Below, one piece after another: positions 34,968 through 45,062 of a stretch of DNA of 64,000 nucleotides (position 1 is its first letter; each line of letters starts with the position of its first letter). Source of the stretch: Pseudorhodobacter sp. E13 (lineage in GTDB: Bacteria; Pseudomonadota; Alphaproteobacteria; Rhodobacterales; Rhodobacteraceae); assembly GCF_003991405.1 (NCBI RefSeq), contig NZ_RPEN01000153.1, forward strand, positions 113,897 through 177,896. Reading direction: 5' to 3'. The notes below the pieces were generated by a model that was not told the DNA's origin, did not search any database, and saw nothing but the letters and a program-made list of their open reading frames with translations. The position numbers were made by a program, and so were the translations under genes.

Positions 34968-35725
34968 GTCAGCCTCATGGGGATGCCAGCGGCGGCCATA
35001 TGGGCCTTGGCCTGCCCGATGGTATAATCGCCAAAATGGAAGATCGAGGCGGCAAGCACGGCGGATGCGCCGCCAAGGGTGACGCCTTCGACAAGGTGAT
35101 CGAGATTGCCAACCCCGCCCGAGGCGATGACGGGCACCGACACCGCATCCGAAATCGCACGGGTAAGCGGCAGGTTGAAGCCTGCGCGCGTGCCGTCCCG
35201 GTCCATCGAGGTCAGGAGAATTTCCCCTGCGCCTTTGGCGGCCACGGTGCGGGCAAATTCCACCGCATCAATCCCGGTGGATTTGCGCCCGCCATGGGTA
35301 AAGATTTCCCATTTGCCGGGGGAGACGGTTTTGGCATCAATCGCCACCACGATGCATTGGCTGCCGAACCGGTCTGCGGCCTCGGCCACCACATCGGGAT
35401 TGGCAACGGCGGCCGAGTTGAAACTGACCTTGTCAGCGCCTGCCAGCAACAGCGCCCGCACATCATCATGCGTCCGCACGCCGCCGCCGACGGTCAGTGG
35501 CATGAAACATTGTTCGGCGGTGCGCGTGACCAGATCGAACATGGTGCCGCGGTTTTCATGGGTGGCGTGGATATCGAGGAAACACAGCTCATCCGCGCCG
35601 GCGGCGTCATAGGCGCGCGCCGCCTCCACCGGGTCGCCCGCATCGCGCAGGCCGACGAAATTCACGCCTTTGACCACACGGCCATCGGCAACATCAAGGC
35701 AAGGGATAATGCGGGTTTTAAGCAT
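34964..35725 (-). CDS. hisF: imidazole glycerol phosphate synthase cyclase subunit
   Basis: (beta/alpha)8 barrel of 253 residues that joins with HisH to make imidazole glycerol phosphate and AICAR from PRFAR. The first catalytic Asp is in [20 protein letters not shown], the second in [18 protein letters not shown]. Phosphate sites are [12 protein letters not shown] and [13 protein letters not shown]. Start ATG 35725 matches the family N-terminus ([12 protein letters not shown]) though no strong ribosome binding site is seen. Separated from hisA by 99 bp that hold repeat copy B. Confidence 0.96.
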   Translation of the reverse strand: MLKTRIIPCLDVADGRVVKGVNFVGLRDAGDPVEAARAYDAAGADELCFLDIHATHENRGTMFDLVTRTAEQCFMPLTVGGGVRTHDDVRALLLAGADKVSFNSAAVANPDVVAEAADRFGSQCIVVAIDAKTVSPGKWEIFTHGGRKSTGIDAVEFARTVAAKGAGEILLTSMDRDGTRAGFNLPLTRAISDAVSVPVIASGGVGNLDHLVEGVTLGGASAVLAASIFHFGDYTIGQAKAHMAAAGIPMRLT

Positions 35726-35760
35726 GGGTTTTCTTAACCGAGATGGGTCGGGAAGGGAAG

Positions 35761-35828
35761 CGGGGGCGTTGCCCCCCTTGGCCTGACGGCCAATTCCCCC
35801 CAAGGTATTTTCACCAAGATGAAATCAA
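35761..35828 (+). repeat. dispersed hairpin element, copy B
   Basis: Between hisA and hisF. Two small perfect hairpins, GGGGGC / GCCCCC (35762-35776) and TTGGCC / GGCCAA (35779-35794), then CCCCCCAAGGTATTTTCACC and AAGATGAA. The same order of parts is seen, inverted, in copy D at 63924. Confidence 0.75.
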
Positions 35829-36544
35829 GGTTTCAGGGATTTGAGCGCCGTTGCAAGATCAATTGCCCCGTCATAGAGCGCGCGGCCTGAAATGGCGCCT
35901 GCGATGACATTTGTGTCGCGCAGCGCGATCAGGTCTGCCATGGAGGAGACGCCACCCGAGGCGATCACAGGGATAGAGACAGCGCGGGCCAGAGCCTCGG
36001 TCGCGGCGATATTGGGGCCTTGCATCGCGCCGTCGCGGTCGATGTCGGTGTAGATGATGGCGGCCACGCCAGCGTCTTCGAAGCTGCGGGCAAGGTCTGT
36101 GACCATGACATCGGTTTCATGCGCCCAGCCTTTGGTGGCGACGCGGCCATTGCGGGCATCTATGCCCACGGCGACTTTGCCGGGGAAGGCCAGTGCCGCC
36201 TCACGCACCAATGCGGGGTTCTCCACGGCGACGGTGCCAAGGATCACGCGCGACAGGCCTTTGGCGAGCCACGCCTCTATCGTTGCCATATCGCGGATGC
36301 CGCCGCCCAATTGGCAGGGCACCGTGACACGGGCGAGGATCGCCTCCACCGCCGAGGCGTTGACGGGTTGGCCTGCGAAAGCACCGTTGAGATCGACCAG
36401 ATGCACCCATTCGCAGCCTGCGGCCTCGAAACTGGCGGCTTGGGCGGCGGGGTCATCGCCAAAGACGGTCGCTGCCTCCATCTCGCCGCGCAACAGGCGC
36501 ACGCATTGGCCGTCTTTGAGGTCGATGGCGGGGTATAGGATCAT
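35825..36544 (-). CDS. hisA: phosphoribosylformimino-AICAR-P isomerase
   Basis: Fourth step of histidine synthesis, an Amadori isomerisation. 239-residue (beta/alpha)8 barrel with catalytic Asp in [17 protein letters not shown] and the second Asp in [16 protein letters not shown]. Phosphate-binding loops are [16 protein letters not shown] and [13 protein letters not shown]. Two ATGs are adjacent; the second (36544) has the family N-terminus and better spacing from CGGAGC. Divergent from the DUF2147 gene. Confidence 0.96.
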   Translation of the reverse strand: MILYPAIDLKDGQCVRLLRGEMEAATVFGDDPAAQAASFEAAGCEWVHLVDLNGAFAGQPVNASAVEAILARVTVPCQLGGGIRDMATIEAWLAKGLSRVILGTVAVENPALVREAALAFPGKVAVGIDARNGRVATKGWAHETDVMVTDLARSFEDAGVAAIIYTDIDRDGAMQGPNIAATEALARAVSIPVIASGGVSSMADLIALRDTNVIAGAISGRALYDGAIDLATALKSLKP

Positions 36545-36708
36545 CATGCGCTCCGGTTTCGGCGGTGGATTGGCGTTGGCCGCGTCTTTCGCACAGAGGG
36601 GGGGAAATGCCAAGGGCGGCGGGCCATAAGCGCGCGACCCCACGTCACGCTTGATTGGCGCGGTCTTTCGCCGCAATGCTATGAAAACTGGCTTTGGGAG
36701 GAGCAACG

Positions 36709-37092
36709 ATGAAGCATTTTATTCTGGCCGCCGCTTTGGCAATGGTCGCGGGCATGGCGCAGGCTGCGGACCCGGTGATCGGCACCTGGAAAACGCAGGT
36801 GGATGACGGGGCCTATGCCCATGTGAAAATGTCGGCCTGTGGCGACAAGATTTGCGGCGTGATCGCGCGGACCTTCAACGACAAGGGCGAATACAAATCC
36901 CCCAATATCGGCAAGCGTCTGGTCTGGGATATGGCCCCCGGCGGCGATGGTGCCTATGCGGGGGGGCGGATCTGGCAGCCATCAACCGGGAAGGAATACA
37001 AATCCAAGATGGCGCTGAGCGGGAACACGTTGAACGTGTCAGGCTGTTTTGGGCCGATCTGCAAAAAGCAGGTCTGGAGCCGCGTGAAATAA
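36709..37092 (+). CDS. DUF2147 secreted protein
   Basis: 127 residues with signal peptide [19 protein letters not shown]. The mature domain is the DUF2147 beta-barrel: [33 protein letters not shown] and the C-terminal [19 protein letters not shown]. Four cysteines can pair in the periplasm. GGGAGGAGC precedes ATG 36709. Function unknown. Sits inside the his cluster on the opposite strand. Confidence 0.9.
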   Translation: MKHFILAAALAMVAGMAQAADPVIGTWKTQVDDGAYAHVKMSACGDKICGVIARTFNDKGEYKSPNIGKRLVWDMAPGGDGAYAGGRIWQPSTGKEYKSKMALSGNTLNVSGCFGPICKKQVWSRVK

Positions 37093-37158
37093 GCGCAGCT
37101 TTCGGGTCGCCCGCAGCGGGCGCGCTTGCTATGGCGGGGCATCGGTAAGGAGATTACG

Positions 37159-38076
37159 ATGCCCAACGCGCCCCAGATGAAGATGAGCGGCCTTGACTGG
37201 TTGCTGCTCTGTGGCCTGTCCCTGCTTTGGGGCGGGTCTTTCTTTTTTGTGCAGCTTGCGGTGGGGCATCTGCCGCCCTTTACCATCGTTTTTCTGCGGG
37301 TGGCCTTGGCGGCATCGGCCCTTGCCTTTGTGCTGTGGCTGACAGGCACGCCGTTTCCGAAAGGTGGGGCGGTGTGGCGGGCGCTGTTGGTCATGGGGTT
37401 TTTGAACAATGCGCTGCCCTTTACCTTTTTCGTGCTGGCACAGGGCGAGATTGGCAGCGCCCTTGCCGCCATTCTGAACGCGACGACGCCGCTGTTCACG
37501 CTGATGGTGGCGCATCTGGCCACGTCGGATGAGCGGTTGACCGGGGCCAAGGGCGCGGGGCTGTTGCTGGGCTTTGGCGGGGTTGTGGTGATGATGGGGG
37601 CGGCGGCGCTGACGGCGGGGGCCGGGACGGTGCTGGCGCAGGCGGCCTGTCTGGCGGCGGCGCTGTGCTATGCTTTCGCCAGCGTCTGGGGGCGGCGGTT
37701 CAAGCGGATGGGTGTGCCGCCTTTGGCAACGGCTTTCGGCATGTTGGCCAGTTCCAGCGGGATGCTGTTGCCGCTTGTGCTGCTGGTTGACCAACCTTGG
37801 ACGCAGCCTTTTGCCGGGGTGGTGCCACTGGCGGCGATCGGCGGCTTGGCGCTGCTGTCCACGGCGCTGGCCTATCTGATCTATTTCCGGCTGCTTTCCT
37901 CTGCCGGGGCGGTGAACCTTGCCTTGGTGACATTCCTGATCCCGGTCAGCGCGATTTTTCTGGCGATTGTGGTGCTGGGAGAGGTGCTGGCCCTGCGCCA
38001 TATCCTTGGGATGGGGTTGATCACGCTGGGGCTGGTGGTGATTGACGGGCGGCTGGCGCGGCGACTGAAGGGTTAG
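37159..38076 (+). CDS. DMT superfamily (EamA) transporter
   Basis: 305-residue inner-membrane protein with ten predicted helices in two EamA repeats. Start region [20 protein letters not shown], second repeat [20 protein letters not shown], and C-terminal [20 protein letters not shown] are typical. Family members export amino acids, drugs or metabolites; substrate unknown. AAGGAG lies six bases before the ATG. Stop codons of this gene and the convergent glutaminase overlap. Confidence 0.9.
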   Translation: MPNAPQMKMSGLDWLLLCGLSLLWGGSFFFVQLAVGHLPPFTIVFLRVALAASALAFVLWLTGTPFPKGGAVWRALLVMGFLNNALPFTFFVLAQGEIGSALAAILNATTPLFTLMVAHLATSDERLTGAKGAGLLLGFGGVVVMMGAAALTAGAGTVLAQAACLAAALCYAFASVWGRRFKRMGVPPLATAFGMLASSSGMLLPLVLLVDQPWTQPFAGVVPLAAIGGLALLSTALAYLIYFRLLSSAGAVNLALVTFLIPVSAIFLAIVVLGEVLALRHILGMGLITLGLVVIDGRLARRLKG

Positions 38077-38984
38077 CCGAACACCGACCAGCCGGTTTCG
38101 CGGGCCAGATGTTCCATCGCCTCGGTGCCCAGTTTGGAATTGCCTTGCGCATTCAGCCCCGGCGACCACACCGCGATAGAGGCGCGACCGGGGGCCACCA
38201 CCAGAATTCCGCCGCCAACGCCGCTTTTGCCGGGCAGGCCGACGCGATAGGCGAAATCGCCCGAGGCATCGTAATGGCCGCACATCATCATCATCGCATT
38301 GATCCGCCGCACCCGGGCAGGTGACACCATGCGCGGCGCGCCCGGGGCCGCCATCAAAAACCGCCCCGACAGCGCCAGTTGCACGGCCGACATTTCCACC
38401 GCGCATTGGTGGAAATAGGCCCCTAAGGTCAGCTCCGGCGCATTGGCCAGATTGCCATGCGCCCGCATGAAATGCGCCAGCGCCATGTTGCGATGCCCGG
38501 TTGCCTGTTCGGACCGGGCCACGGCGTCATTGATATGGATATCGTCATCGCCTGCCGCCGTGCGGATGAAGCGCAACAATTCCCCCAGCATTTCCCGCGG
38601 CTTATGGCCCGCCAGAATCGCATCCGTCACCGCAATCGCCCCTGCGTTGATGAACGGATTGCGCGGGCGGCCATGTTCATGTTCCAGTTGCAGGATGGAG
38701 TTGAACGCCTGCCCCGAAGGCTCTCGGCCAACGCCTTTCCACAAGCGGTCCCCCAAGCGGCCCAAGGCGATGGCAAGGGTAAAGACCTTGGAAATGCTTT
38801 GGATCGAGAATGGCACTTGCGCGTCCCCGGCATGCAGCACCTGCCCATCGGCCAGCGCCACCGCGATGCCAAAGCGCTGCGGATCGACGCCTGCCAGTTC
38901 GGGGATATAGGTTGCGACCTTGCCGCGATCTGTCGCCGCGCGCGCGGTTTCGGTGATGCGGTCAAGGATGGCTTGCATGTCCAT
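38073..38984 (-). CDS. glsA: glutaminase A
   Basis: Serine-dependent glutaminase of the beta-lactamase-like fold, 303 residues, converts glutamine to glutamate and ammonia. The SxxK motif is in [18 protein letters not shown]; other conserved segments are [31 protein letters not shown] and [18 protein letters not shown]. Start at ATG 38984 or 38978; the longer start at 39011 would overlap hisH. Embedded between hisH and the DMT transporter on the his strand. Confidence 0.94.
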   Translation of the reverse strand: MDMQAILDRITETARAATDRGKVATYIPELAGVDPQRFGIAVALADGQVLHAGDAQVPFSIQSISKVFTLAIALGRLGDRLWKGVGREPSGQAFNSILQLEHEHGRPRNPFINAGAIAVTDAILAGHKPREMLGELLRFIRTAAGDDDIHINDAVARSEQATGHRNMALAHFMRAHGNLANAPELTLGAYFHQCAVEMSAVQLALSGRFLMAAPGAPRMVSPARVRRINAMMMMCGHYDASGDFAYRVGLPGKSGVGGGILVVAPGRASIAVWSPGLNAQGNSKLGTEAMEHLARETGWSVFG

Positions 38985-38998
38985 CCCGCTCTCGGCGC

Positions 38999-39646
38999 TC
39001 AGGGGGCCCAACGCAGAAAATTCCCGATCAGGCGCAATCCGTTGGCTTGGCTTTTCTCGGGGTGGAATTGCATGCCCACCATCGTATCACGCCCGATGAT
39101 GGCGGTGATATCAGTGCCATACTCCACATGCGCCAGCCGCTGCGCGGGGTCATCGACGCGGAAATGGTAGGAATGCACGAAATAGGCGTGATCGCCGGTT
39201 TGCAGCCCTTCCAGCACCGGATGCACCTGCCCTGCCCCGCTGAGCACAAGGTCGTTCCAACCCATATGCGGCACTTTCAGCGCCGGGTCTTTGGGGGTGA
39301 TCTGCACCACCTCGCCGCCGATCCAGTCAAAGCCTTTGGTGTCCGCATATTCGCGGCCCCAAGTCGCCATCATCTGCATACCGACGCAAATGCCAAGGAA
39401 GGGCACGGCGCGGCGGGTCACGCCGTCCTCAATCGCTTCGAACAAGCCGCCATAGCTGCCCAGCGCGCGCCGACAGGCCGGAAACGCCCCATCGCCGGGC
39501 AAGACGATCCGGTCGGCGCGGGCCACATCCTCGGGGCGCGACGACACCAGCACCTCACCGCCGCCAACCTCCAGCGCCATGCGTTGAAAGGCCTTTTCCG
39601 CCGAATGCAGATTGCCGCTATCGTAATCAACCAGAACTGTCAGCAT
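38999..39646 (-). CDS. hisH: imidazole glycerol phosphate synthase amidotransferase subunit
   Basis: Class I glutamine amidotransferase of 215 residues that supplies ammonia to HisF. N-terminal [20 protein letters not shown], oxyanion strand [12 protein letters not shown], catalytic cysteine in [16 protein letters not shown], catalytic His/Glu in [18 protein letters not shown]. The start codon follows directly on the hisB stop, so the two are coupled. Confidence 0.96.
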   Translation of the reverse strand: MLTVLVDYDSGNLHSAEKAFQRMALEVGGGEVLVSSRPEDVARADRIVLPGDGAFPACRRALGSYGGLFEAIEDGVTRRAVPFLGICVGMQMMATWGREYADTKGFDWIGGEVVQITPKDPALKVPHMGWNDLVLSGAGQVHPVLEGLQTGDHAYFVHSYHFRVDDPAQRLAHVEYGTDITAIIGRDTMVGMQFHPEKSQANGLRLIGNFLRWAP

Positions 39647-40234
39647 TCACAGGCTGCCTTTAGTCGACGGTATGGCATCGGCGCGGCGGGGGTCAGGCTC
39701 CACCGCTTCGCGCAGGGCGCGGGCAACGGATTTGAAAGCGGCTTCGGCAATGTGGTGGCTGTTGATGCCGTGGATCATATCGACATGCAGCGTGATGCCG
39801 CCATGGGTGGCCAAGGCCTGAAAGAACTCGCGCACCAATTCGGTATCAAAGCTGCCGATCTTGGCGGTCGGAAACGGCACGTTCCACACCAGATAGGGCC
39901 GCGCCGACAGGTCCAGCGCACAGCGCAGCAGCGCATCATCCATCGCAAGGTGAAAGCTGCCATAGCGGCGGATGCCGCGCTTGTCGCCCAGCGCCTGTGC
40001 CAGCGCCTGACCCAAAGCGATGCCGCAATCCTCTACCGTGTGGTGATCGTCGATATGCAGATCGCCCTTGGCCTTGACCTCCATATCAATCAGCGAATGG
40101 CGGGCAAGCTGGTCCAGCATATGGTCGAAAAAGCCAACGCCCGTCTGCATGTCCGACTGGCCGCTGCCATCAAGGTTCAGCGCGACAGTGATTTTGGTTT
40201 CATTGGTGTTGCGGGACAGGCTGGCCTTGCGCAT
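39647..40234 (-). CDS. hisB: imidazoleglycerol-phosphate dehydratase
   Basis: Mn-dependent dehydratase of 195 residues, single-function form. Metal-binding histidine motifs are [41 protein letters not shown] and [18 protein letters not shown]-terminal [18 protein letters not shown] is typical. First gene of the visible his segment; hisH follows at once. Confidence 0.96.
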   Translation of the reverse strand: MRKASLSRNTNETKITVALNLDGSGQSDMQTGVGFFDHMLDQLARHSLIDMEVKAKGDLHIDDHHTVEDCGIALGQALAQALGDKRGIRRYGSFHLAMDDALLRCALDLSARPYLVWNVPFPTAKIGSFDTELVREFFQALATHGGITLHVDMIHGINSHHIAEAAFKSVARALREAVEPDPRRADAIPSTKGSL

Positions 40235-40301
40235 CGCGGGCTCCGGGTCTGGGACAGGGTTTGCGGCGGTTATAGGCGCGGGGGCTGCGCTTGGGAAGGG
40301 G

Positions 40302-41210
40302 TTAGCCCGCTTTGCGATGCGGGCCGAACAGCGCGGCCAGCCCCAGCATCACGCCTGACACCACCGCAATCATCCCCGCCGCCGAGACAGAGGCCGACAT
40401 CCCGAGCCAGAACGGCCCGTATCCGGCCAGCACATAACCCAGAATGGCCGAGAGCGCGGCCAGCAGCAGGCTCAGCCAGACCTGCACGCCCAAGCGGTTG
40501 GTCAGCAGGCGCGCGGCGGCAGGCGGGCAGATCAGCATCGCGATGGTCAGGATCGACCCCACCGCCGTAAAGGCCGCGACCGAGGCCATCGCCGTGGCCG
40601 CCACCACCCCCAAGGAGATCAGCGCCACCGGCAGCCCCATCACCGCCGCATGACCCGCATCGAAAGACGCCATCACCAAAACCCGCCAGAACACCCGCAT
40701 CAGCAACGCCAGCAGCGCCACCACCAGTGCCAGTTGCCCCAGTTCCGGTGGCAGCCCCCGCAAGGCCGCAGGGTCAATAACCGAGGCCCAGCCCGAAGCA
40801 TCCAGCCAGATCAGGCTTTCCAGATTGCCGTAAAGCGCGTGCTCCACATCAATATGCACGCCCGAGGCCCCTGTCAGTTCCAACAACAACACCCCAGCGG
40901 CAAACATGGTGGTAAAGGTCATGCCCATGGCAGCACCGGGGTCCACCCGGCCTAGCCGCACAATCGCCTCCACCATCAAAGCAGACACCAGCGCCGCCGC
41001 CCCTGCCCCGGCAAACATCGCCCAACCCGCAACCTGCCCCGTCAGCAGAAAGGCAAGGATCAGCCCCGGCAGCACCGAATGGGCCATCATGTCGCCCATC
41101 ATGGCTTGCCTGCGCAGCAGCAGGAAATTGCCCGGCAAGGCACAAGCCATCGCGGCCAGAACGGCAATGGCCATCGGCACCAGCGACAGAACGACGAAAT
41201 CCGCCCCCAT
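40302..41210 (-). CDS. Mn/Zn ABC transporter permease (second)
   Basis: ABC-3 family permease of 302 residues with eight or nine helices. Motifs are [39 protein letters not shown] (contact with the ATPase) and [19 protein letters not shown]. It begins at ATG 41210, which shares one base with the stop of the first permease. Last gene of the four-gene importer. Two different permeases beside one ATPase and one binding protein is the TroABCD/MntABCD layout rather than ZnuABC. Confidence 0.93.
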   Translation of the reverse strand: MGADFVVLSLVPMAIAVLAAMACALPGNFLLLRRQAMMGDMMAHSVLPGLILAFLLTGQVAGWAMFAGAGAAALVSALMVEAIVRLGRVDPGAAMGMTFTTMFAAGVLLLELTGASGVHIDVEHALYGNLESLIWLDASGWASVIDPAALRGLPPELGQLALVVALLALLMRVFWRVLVMASFDAGHAAVMGLPVALISLGVVAATAMASVAAFTAVGSILTIAMLICPPAAARLLTNRLGVQVWLSLLLAALSAILGYVLAGYGPFWLGMSASVSAAGMIAVVSGVMLGLAALFGPHRKAG

Positions 41211-42097
41211 CAGCCCCGCCCCCCGCGCATGCGCCCGATCAAACCATGACGCGGCGCAATCAAGGCCGAGCCCAGAAAGACCGCAAAGCACAGGGCCACG
41301 ATCACCGGCCCGGTCGGCACCCCCGGCACCGCCGCCGAAACCGCCGCCCCGCCATAGCCCGCCAGCCCGCCAATCGCAGCGGCAATCACCGCCATCACCC
41401 CGGCGCGGTCGGTCCACATCCGGGCGCAAACGGCAGGGGTTATCAGCAAGGCCACCACCAATATCGCGCCCACCACACGGATGCCCAGAAGCACCACCGC
41501 CAACACCAGCGCCATCAGCGCCAGATCAACCCATTCCGGGCGCAACCCCATCACGCGCGCATAGCCCGGATCAAAGGCCACCATCACCAAAGCTCGCCTT
41601 AACGCCAGCAACGCCAGCAAAACCACGATCCCGCCACCCGCAATCAGATAAACATCCGCCCGCAGCATCCCCGCGGTCGAGCCAAGCAAAAACCCCTCCA
41701 ACCCCGCCTGCCGCCCGGCCCCCAATCCTTGGATATAGGTCAAAAGCACGATCCCCGCGCCGTAAAACACCGATAGCACCGCGCCAATCGCTGCATCCTC
41801 GGGCAGGCGCGTGCCCCGCACAAGGCCTTGCAACACCCACAGGCCCAGCAATGACGTGCAACCCGCCCCCAGCAACAGGCCCGGCAAAAACCGCCCCTCG
41901 CCGCCCATGGCAACCATGACCAGAAAGGCGATCCCCACACCCGGCAAAGTGGCATGGGCCATCGCATCCGGCACCAAAGACCGCCGCCGCAAGAACAGAA
42001 ACGACCCCACCGCCCCGGTTGCCAACCCAAGCGCCGCCGCGCCCAGCGTCACCAAAGTGGCGTTATAGCCAGACTGCAACAGCAGCGCCTCAAACAT
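41210..42097 (-). CDS. Mn/Zn ABC transporter permease (first)
   Basis: ABC-3 permease of 295 residues. RRRSLVPDAMAHATLPGVGI and VMVAFDPGYARVMGL are the family contact motifs, with GAILVVALLITPAVCARMW late in the protein. ATG 42097 is chosen; a GTG three codons upstream (42106) is possible. Separated from the ATPase gene by about 75 bp that contain repeat copy C. Confidence 0.93.
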   Translation of the reverse strand: MFEALLLQSGYNATLVTLGAAALGLATGAVGSFLFLRRRSLVPDAMAHATLPGVGIAFLVMVAMGGEGRFLPGLLLGAGCTSLLGLWVLQGLVRGTRLPEDAAIGAVLSVFYGAGIVLLTYIQGLGAGRQAGLEGFLLGSTAGMLRADVYLIAGGGIVVLLALLALRRALVMVAFDPGYARVMGLRPEWVDLALMALVLAVVLLGIRVVGAILVVALLITPAVCARMWTDRAGVMAVIAAAIGGLAGYGGAAVSAAVPGVPTGPVIVALCFAVFLGSALIAPRHGLIGRMRGGRG

Positions 42098-42111
42098 GAT
42101 GGGCACCCAAA

Positions 42112-42165
42112 TTCATCTATTCAAAAATATCCCCGCCGGAGGCATCTGCCATTGGCCACGCCCCC
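42112..42165 (-). repeat. dispersed hairpin element, copy C
   Basis: Within the metal importer operon. On the minus strand it reads GGGATATTTTTGAATAGATG, identical over 21 bases to copy A in the sox operon. The GC hairpin beside it is weaker here (GCCGGAGGC and TGGCCA pieces). Confidence 0.7.
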
Positions 42166-42171
42166 CACATC

Positions 42172-42906
42172 TCAGGCAACTTTCTGCGGCGGCAACTGAC
42201 CGCCATACGTCTGACGCAGCAAATCGGGCGTAAAGGTTTCGGCCACAGGCCCCGCCGCAATCAGCTTACGGTTCAGCAACAAAACGCGGTCAAACCACTC
42301 CGGCACCGTGGCCAGATCGTGATGCACGGCAACAACCGCAGCACCTTCATCGCGGAGCGCTTGCAGCACGGTGACAATCGCGGCTTCGGTCTTGGCATCC
42401 ACCCCGGCAAAAGGTTCGTCCAGCAGATAAAGCGCGGCCCGCTGCGCCAGCGCCCGGGCCAGAAACACCCGCTGTTGCTGCCCGCCCGACAAAGCGCCGA
42501 TCTGGCGCTTGGCGAAATCCGTCATCGCCACGCGGGCCAGACAGTCCATCGCAAAGGCCCGGTCAGCAGCGCGCACCGGGCGCAGCAGGCCCAATTGCCG
42601 CTGCATACCCATCAACACCACATCAATCACCCGGATCGGGAAATCCCAATCGACCGAGGCGCGTTGCGGCATATAGGCCACCTTTTCCCGCACCGCATCC
42701 AGCGCTTGCCCAAAAAACAACGCCTGCCCGGATTGCGGGGCAACCACACCAAGCGCAGCCTTCAGCAAGGTGGATTTGCCCGCTCCATTCGGCCCGACAA
42801 TCGCTGTCATCGCGCCCGAAGGGATTTGCGCCGTCACCGCATCCACCGCCGTCACTGCCCCATAGCGCACCGAGATTGCGTCAAACGCCAGGGCCGCCTG
42901 CGTCAT
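42172..42906 (-). CDS. Mn/Zn ABC transporter ATP-binding protein
   Basis: 244-residue ATPase of the metal importer. Walker [11 protein letters not shown]-loop [13 protein letters not shown], signature [15 protein letters not shown], Walker [14 protein letters not shown]-loop [19 protein letters not shown] is typical of the Mn/Zn/Fe chelate subgroup. Start overlaps the binding-protein stop by one base. Confidence 0.95.
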   Translation of the reverse strand: MTQAALAFDAISVRYGAVTAVDAVTAQIPSGAMTAIVGPNGAGKSTLLKAALGVVAPQSGQALFFGQALDAVREKVAYMPQRASVDWDFPIRVIDVVLMGMQRQLGLLRPVRAADRAFAMDCLARVAMTDFAKRQIGALSGGQQQRVFLARALAQRAALYLLDEPFAGVDAKTEAAIVTVLQALRDEGAAVVAVHHDLATVPEWFDRVLLLNRKLIAAGPVAETFTPDLLRQTYGGQLPPQKVA

Positions 42907-43871
42907 TACGCGCCCGCCGCCAATTTGCCAGACAACCCACGCGCCGGGGCATCACCGCCCAAGGCCCGCGCGATCAGCGTCACATTATGGTCGATCATGC
43001 CGGGATAGGTGCCTTCATAACTGCCCTCGCTGCCCATGGCATCGGAATAAAGCTCTCCGCCGATGGCAACCTGATGGCCCCGCGCGGCGGCCCCTTCGAC
43101 CAAGGCGCGCATCGCCCGGTCCGGCACCGAACTTTCCACGAAGACCGCCTTGATCTTGCGGCTGACCAGCAGCTCGACCAATTCCCCGATCCGGGCCAGC
43201 CCGGCCTCACTTTCGGTGGAAATCCCTTGCAGGCCTTCCACCTCGAACCCATAGGCGCGGCCAAAATAGGAAAACGCGTCATGCGCCGTGACCAGGATGC
43301 GCGACCCCTGCGGGATGCTGCCCAACGCGCTGCGGGCATAGGCATCCAGCGCCTCGATCTCGGCCCGGTAAGTGGCAGCATTGGCGGCAAGCTCTGCCGC
43401 ACGGTCGGGCATCACGCGGATCAGCGCTGCCTCAACCCCGCGCACTGCCTCCAGCCACAGCATCGGGTCCATCCAGACATGCGGGTCGTGATGGTCGGCA
43501 TATCCGGCCCAGGCCAGCAAACGGTCTTGCGGAATGGTTTCGGCCACCGCCTCCACCGGGACGCGGCGCGACAGATCGCCCATGAAATCAACCAGCTGTG
43601 CCTCCAGTCGCAAGCCGTGCCACAGCACCAGATCGGCCCGCACCATGGCGGCAATATCCGACCGGGTCTGGCGATAGCTATGCGGGTCCACCCCCGGCCC
43701 CATCAGGCCCGTCACCTCGGCCCCGCTGATGCGGCGCGCGGCATCGGCGATCATCCCGGTGGTGGCAACGATTTTGGGGGGTGCAGCAGCAAAACCCAGA
43801 CGCGGCACCAACAGTGCGGCGGGCATCGTGGCAAGAAAGCTTCGGCGGGACAGGCGGCTTTGATATGTCAT
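42906..43871 (-). CDS. TroA-type Mn/Zn-binding periplasmic protein
   Basis: Cluster A-I solute-binding protein of 321 residues. The N-terminus has a twin-arginine signal ([16 protein letters not shown], cleavage after FAAA), so it may be exported folded. Metal ligands by alignment with TroA are His64 (DPHSY), His131 (DPHVWMDP), His197 (TAHDAFSYF) and Asp277 (LYSDAMG). Three His plus one Asp is the TroA pattern, which takes Mn or Zn; Mn-selective PsaA/MntC have Glu in the third place. There is no His-rich loop as in ZnuA. First gene of the operon, behind two Fur/Mur-like boxes. Confidence 0.92.
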   Translation of the reverse strand: MTYQSRLSRRSFLATMPAALLVPRLGFAAAPPKIVATTGMIADAARRISGAEVTGLMGPGVDPHSYRQTRSDIAAMVRADLVLWHGLRLEAQLVDFMGDLSRRVPVEAVAETIPQDRLLAWAGYADHHDPHVWMDPMLWLEAVRGVEAALIRVMPDRAAELAANAATYRAEIEALDAYARSALGSIPQGSRILVTAHDAFSYFGRAYGFEVEGLQGISTESEAGLARIGELVELLVSRKIKAVFVESSVPDRAMRALVEGAAARGHQVAIGGELYSDAMGSEGSYEGTYPGMIDHNVTLIARALGGDAPARGLSGKLAAGA

Positions 43872-43883
43872 GCTCTGTATATA

Positions 43884-43900
43884 TTGCGAATGCTTCGCAA
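43884..43900. promoter_or_regulatory. Fur/Mur-like palindrome upstream of the metal importer
   Basis: TTGCGAATGCTTCGCAA, perfect 7-bp arms around TGC, 13 bp before the troA-type start. The form resembles Fur-superfamily boxes (Fur, Mur). Likely metal-dependent repression site. Confidence 0.6.
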
Positions 43901-43910
43901 AGTCAATTGG

Positions 43911-43928
43911 AATGAGAATGACTCGCAA
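43911..43928. promoter_or_regulatory. second Fur-like box
   Basis: Minus strand TTGCGAGTCATTCTCATT, an imperfect palindrome close to the classical Fur consensus, 10 bp beyond the first box. It lies just outside the end of the LysE gene. Confidence 0.45.
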
Positions 43929-43934
43929 CTGGCA

Positions 43935-44528
43935 TCACAGCCGCAGCACCGCCCATTGCGAGGCCAACAACAGCAGCGCCATCGTCCAGTTGAAGGCCCG
44001 CAGCCATTGCGGCTTGGTCAGCAGATGCCGCAGCCCCTGCCCCATCACCACCCAGACAGACACCGAAGGCAGGTTCACCGCGCCAAAGATCAAGGCCACC
44101 AGCACCATCTCTTGCGCCGTTTGCCCCGGCGCATAGCTGGCCGTGGCCGAAAGCGCCATCGCCCAGGCCTTGGGGTTGACCCATTGAAACCCCGCCGCTT
44201 GCACAAAGCTGAACGGCTTGCCCGCAGCCGCCCCCGCCCGTGGTGCCGCCGCCCCCGCGATCTTCCAAGCCAGCCACAGGATATAAGCGGTGCTGACCGC
44301 CTTGAGCACCAGCTCCGCACGCGGTTCGGCCTTGAACACCCCCGCAAGCCCCAGCCCGACCAGCGCCACCATCAGCACAAAGCCAAGCCCCACCCCCAGC
44401 ATATGCGGCAGCGTGCGGCGAAAGCCGAAATTCACGCCCGACGTCATCAGCATGATGTTATTGGGCCCCGGCGTGATCGAGGTGACGAAGGCAAAGGCCA
44501 GAAGGGCAAGCAGAATATCAAGGGTCAT
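43935..44528 (-). CDS. LysE family amino-acid exporter
   Basis: 197-residue inner-membrane exporter with about six helices. The N-terminus SITPGPNNIMLMTSGVNFGF is the LysE/RhtB signature, and FQWVNPKAWAMALSA is the conserved middle motif. ATG 44528 fits this start; the longer reading would cross the divergent lrp start. Paired with a divergent Lrp-type gene, the usual arrangement in which Lrp senses the exported amino acid. Confidence 0.92.
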   Translation of the reverse strand: MTLDILLALLAFAFVTSITPGPNNIMLMTSGVNFGFRRTLPHMLGVGLGFVLMVALVGLGLAGVFKAEPRAELVLKAVSTAYILWLAWKIAGAAAPRAGAAAGKPFSFVQAAGFQWVNPKAWAMALSATASYAPGQTAQEMVLVALIFGAVNLPSVSVWVVMGQGLRHLLTKPQWLRAFNWTMALLLLASQWAVLRL

Positions 44529-44601
44529 GCTTGCAACAATAGGCCATATTCGGCAGGGTGTAGTTGCGATTTGCCCCGCATCAGAGAAAAAAACGCAACA
44601 A

Positions 44602-45054
44602 ATGCCGAAACTGGACCAGATAAACAGCAAGATATTGCAGGAACTGACGCGCGATGGCCGCATCAGCAACCTTGATCTGGCGGATCGGGTGGGCCTGTCG
44701 CCTTCGGCCTGCCTGCGCCGCGTCCAAGAGCTGGAGCGCAGCGGCGTGATCAAGGGCTATCGCGCCGTGCTGGATCCGGCCAAGCTGGGCATAGGCTTTG
44801 TGGCTTATATGAGCGTGGGGTTGAACCTGCACACCAAAGCCGCGCAAGAGGCGTTTGAAACCGCCGTCAGCCGTGCGCCCGAGGTGCGCGAATGCCATAA
44901 CATCACCGGCACCGTGGAATATCTGCTGCGGGTCGAGGCGGCAGACCTTGCCGCCTACAAGCATTTTCATACCGAGGTGCTGGGCGTGCTGCCGCAGGTC
45001 AATTCCATCACCTCTTATGTCGTGATGGGCTCACCCAAGGACGAACGCGCCTAG
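44602..45054 (+). CDS. Lrp/AsnC family regulator
   Basis: 150-residue regulator with an N-terminal winged HTH (LDQINSKILQELTRDGRISN, LADRVGLSPSACLRRVQELE) and a C-terminal RAM domain (YRAVLDPAKLGIGFVAYMSV; VRECHNITGTVEYLLRVEA). Probably acts as an octamer and controls the divergent LysE gene; the 73-bp space between them holds GTTGCG / CGCAAC half-sites but no perfect dyad. Confidence 0.92.
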   Translation: MPKLDQINSKILQELTRDGRISNLDLADRVGLSPSACLRRVQELERSGVIKGYRAVLDPAKLGIGFVAYMSVGLNLHTKAAQEAFETAVSRAPEVRECHNITGTVEYLLRVEAADLAAYKHFHTEVLGVLPQVNSITSYVVMGSPKDERA

Positions 45055-45062
45055 GCTGCGCC

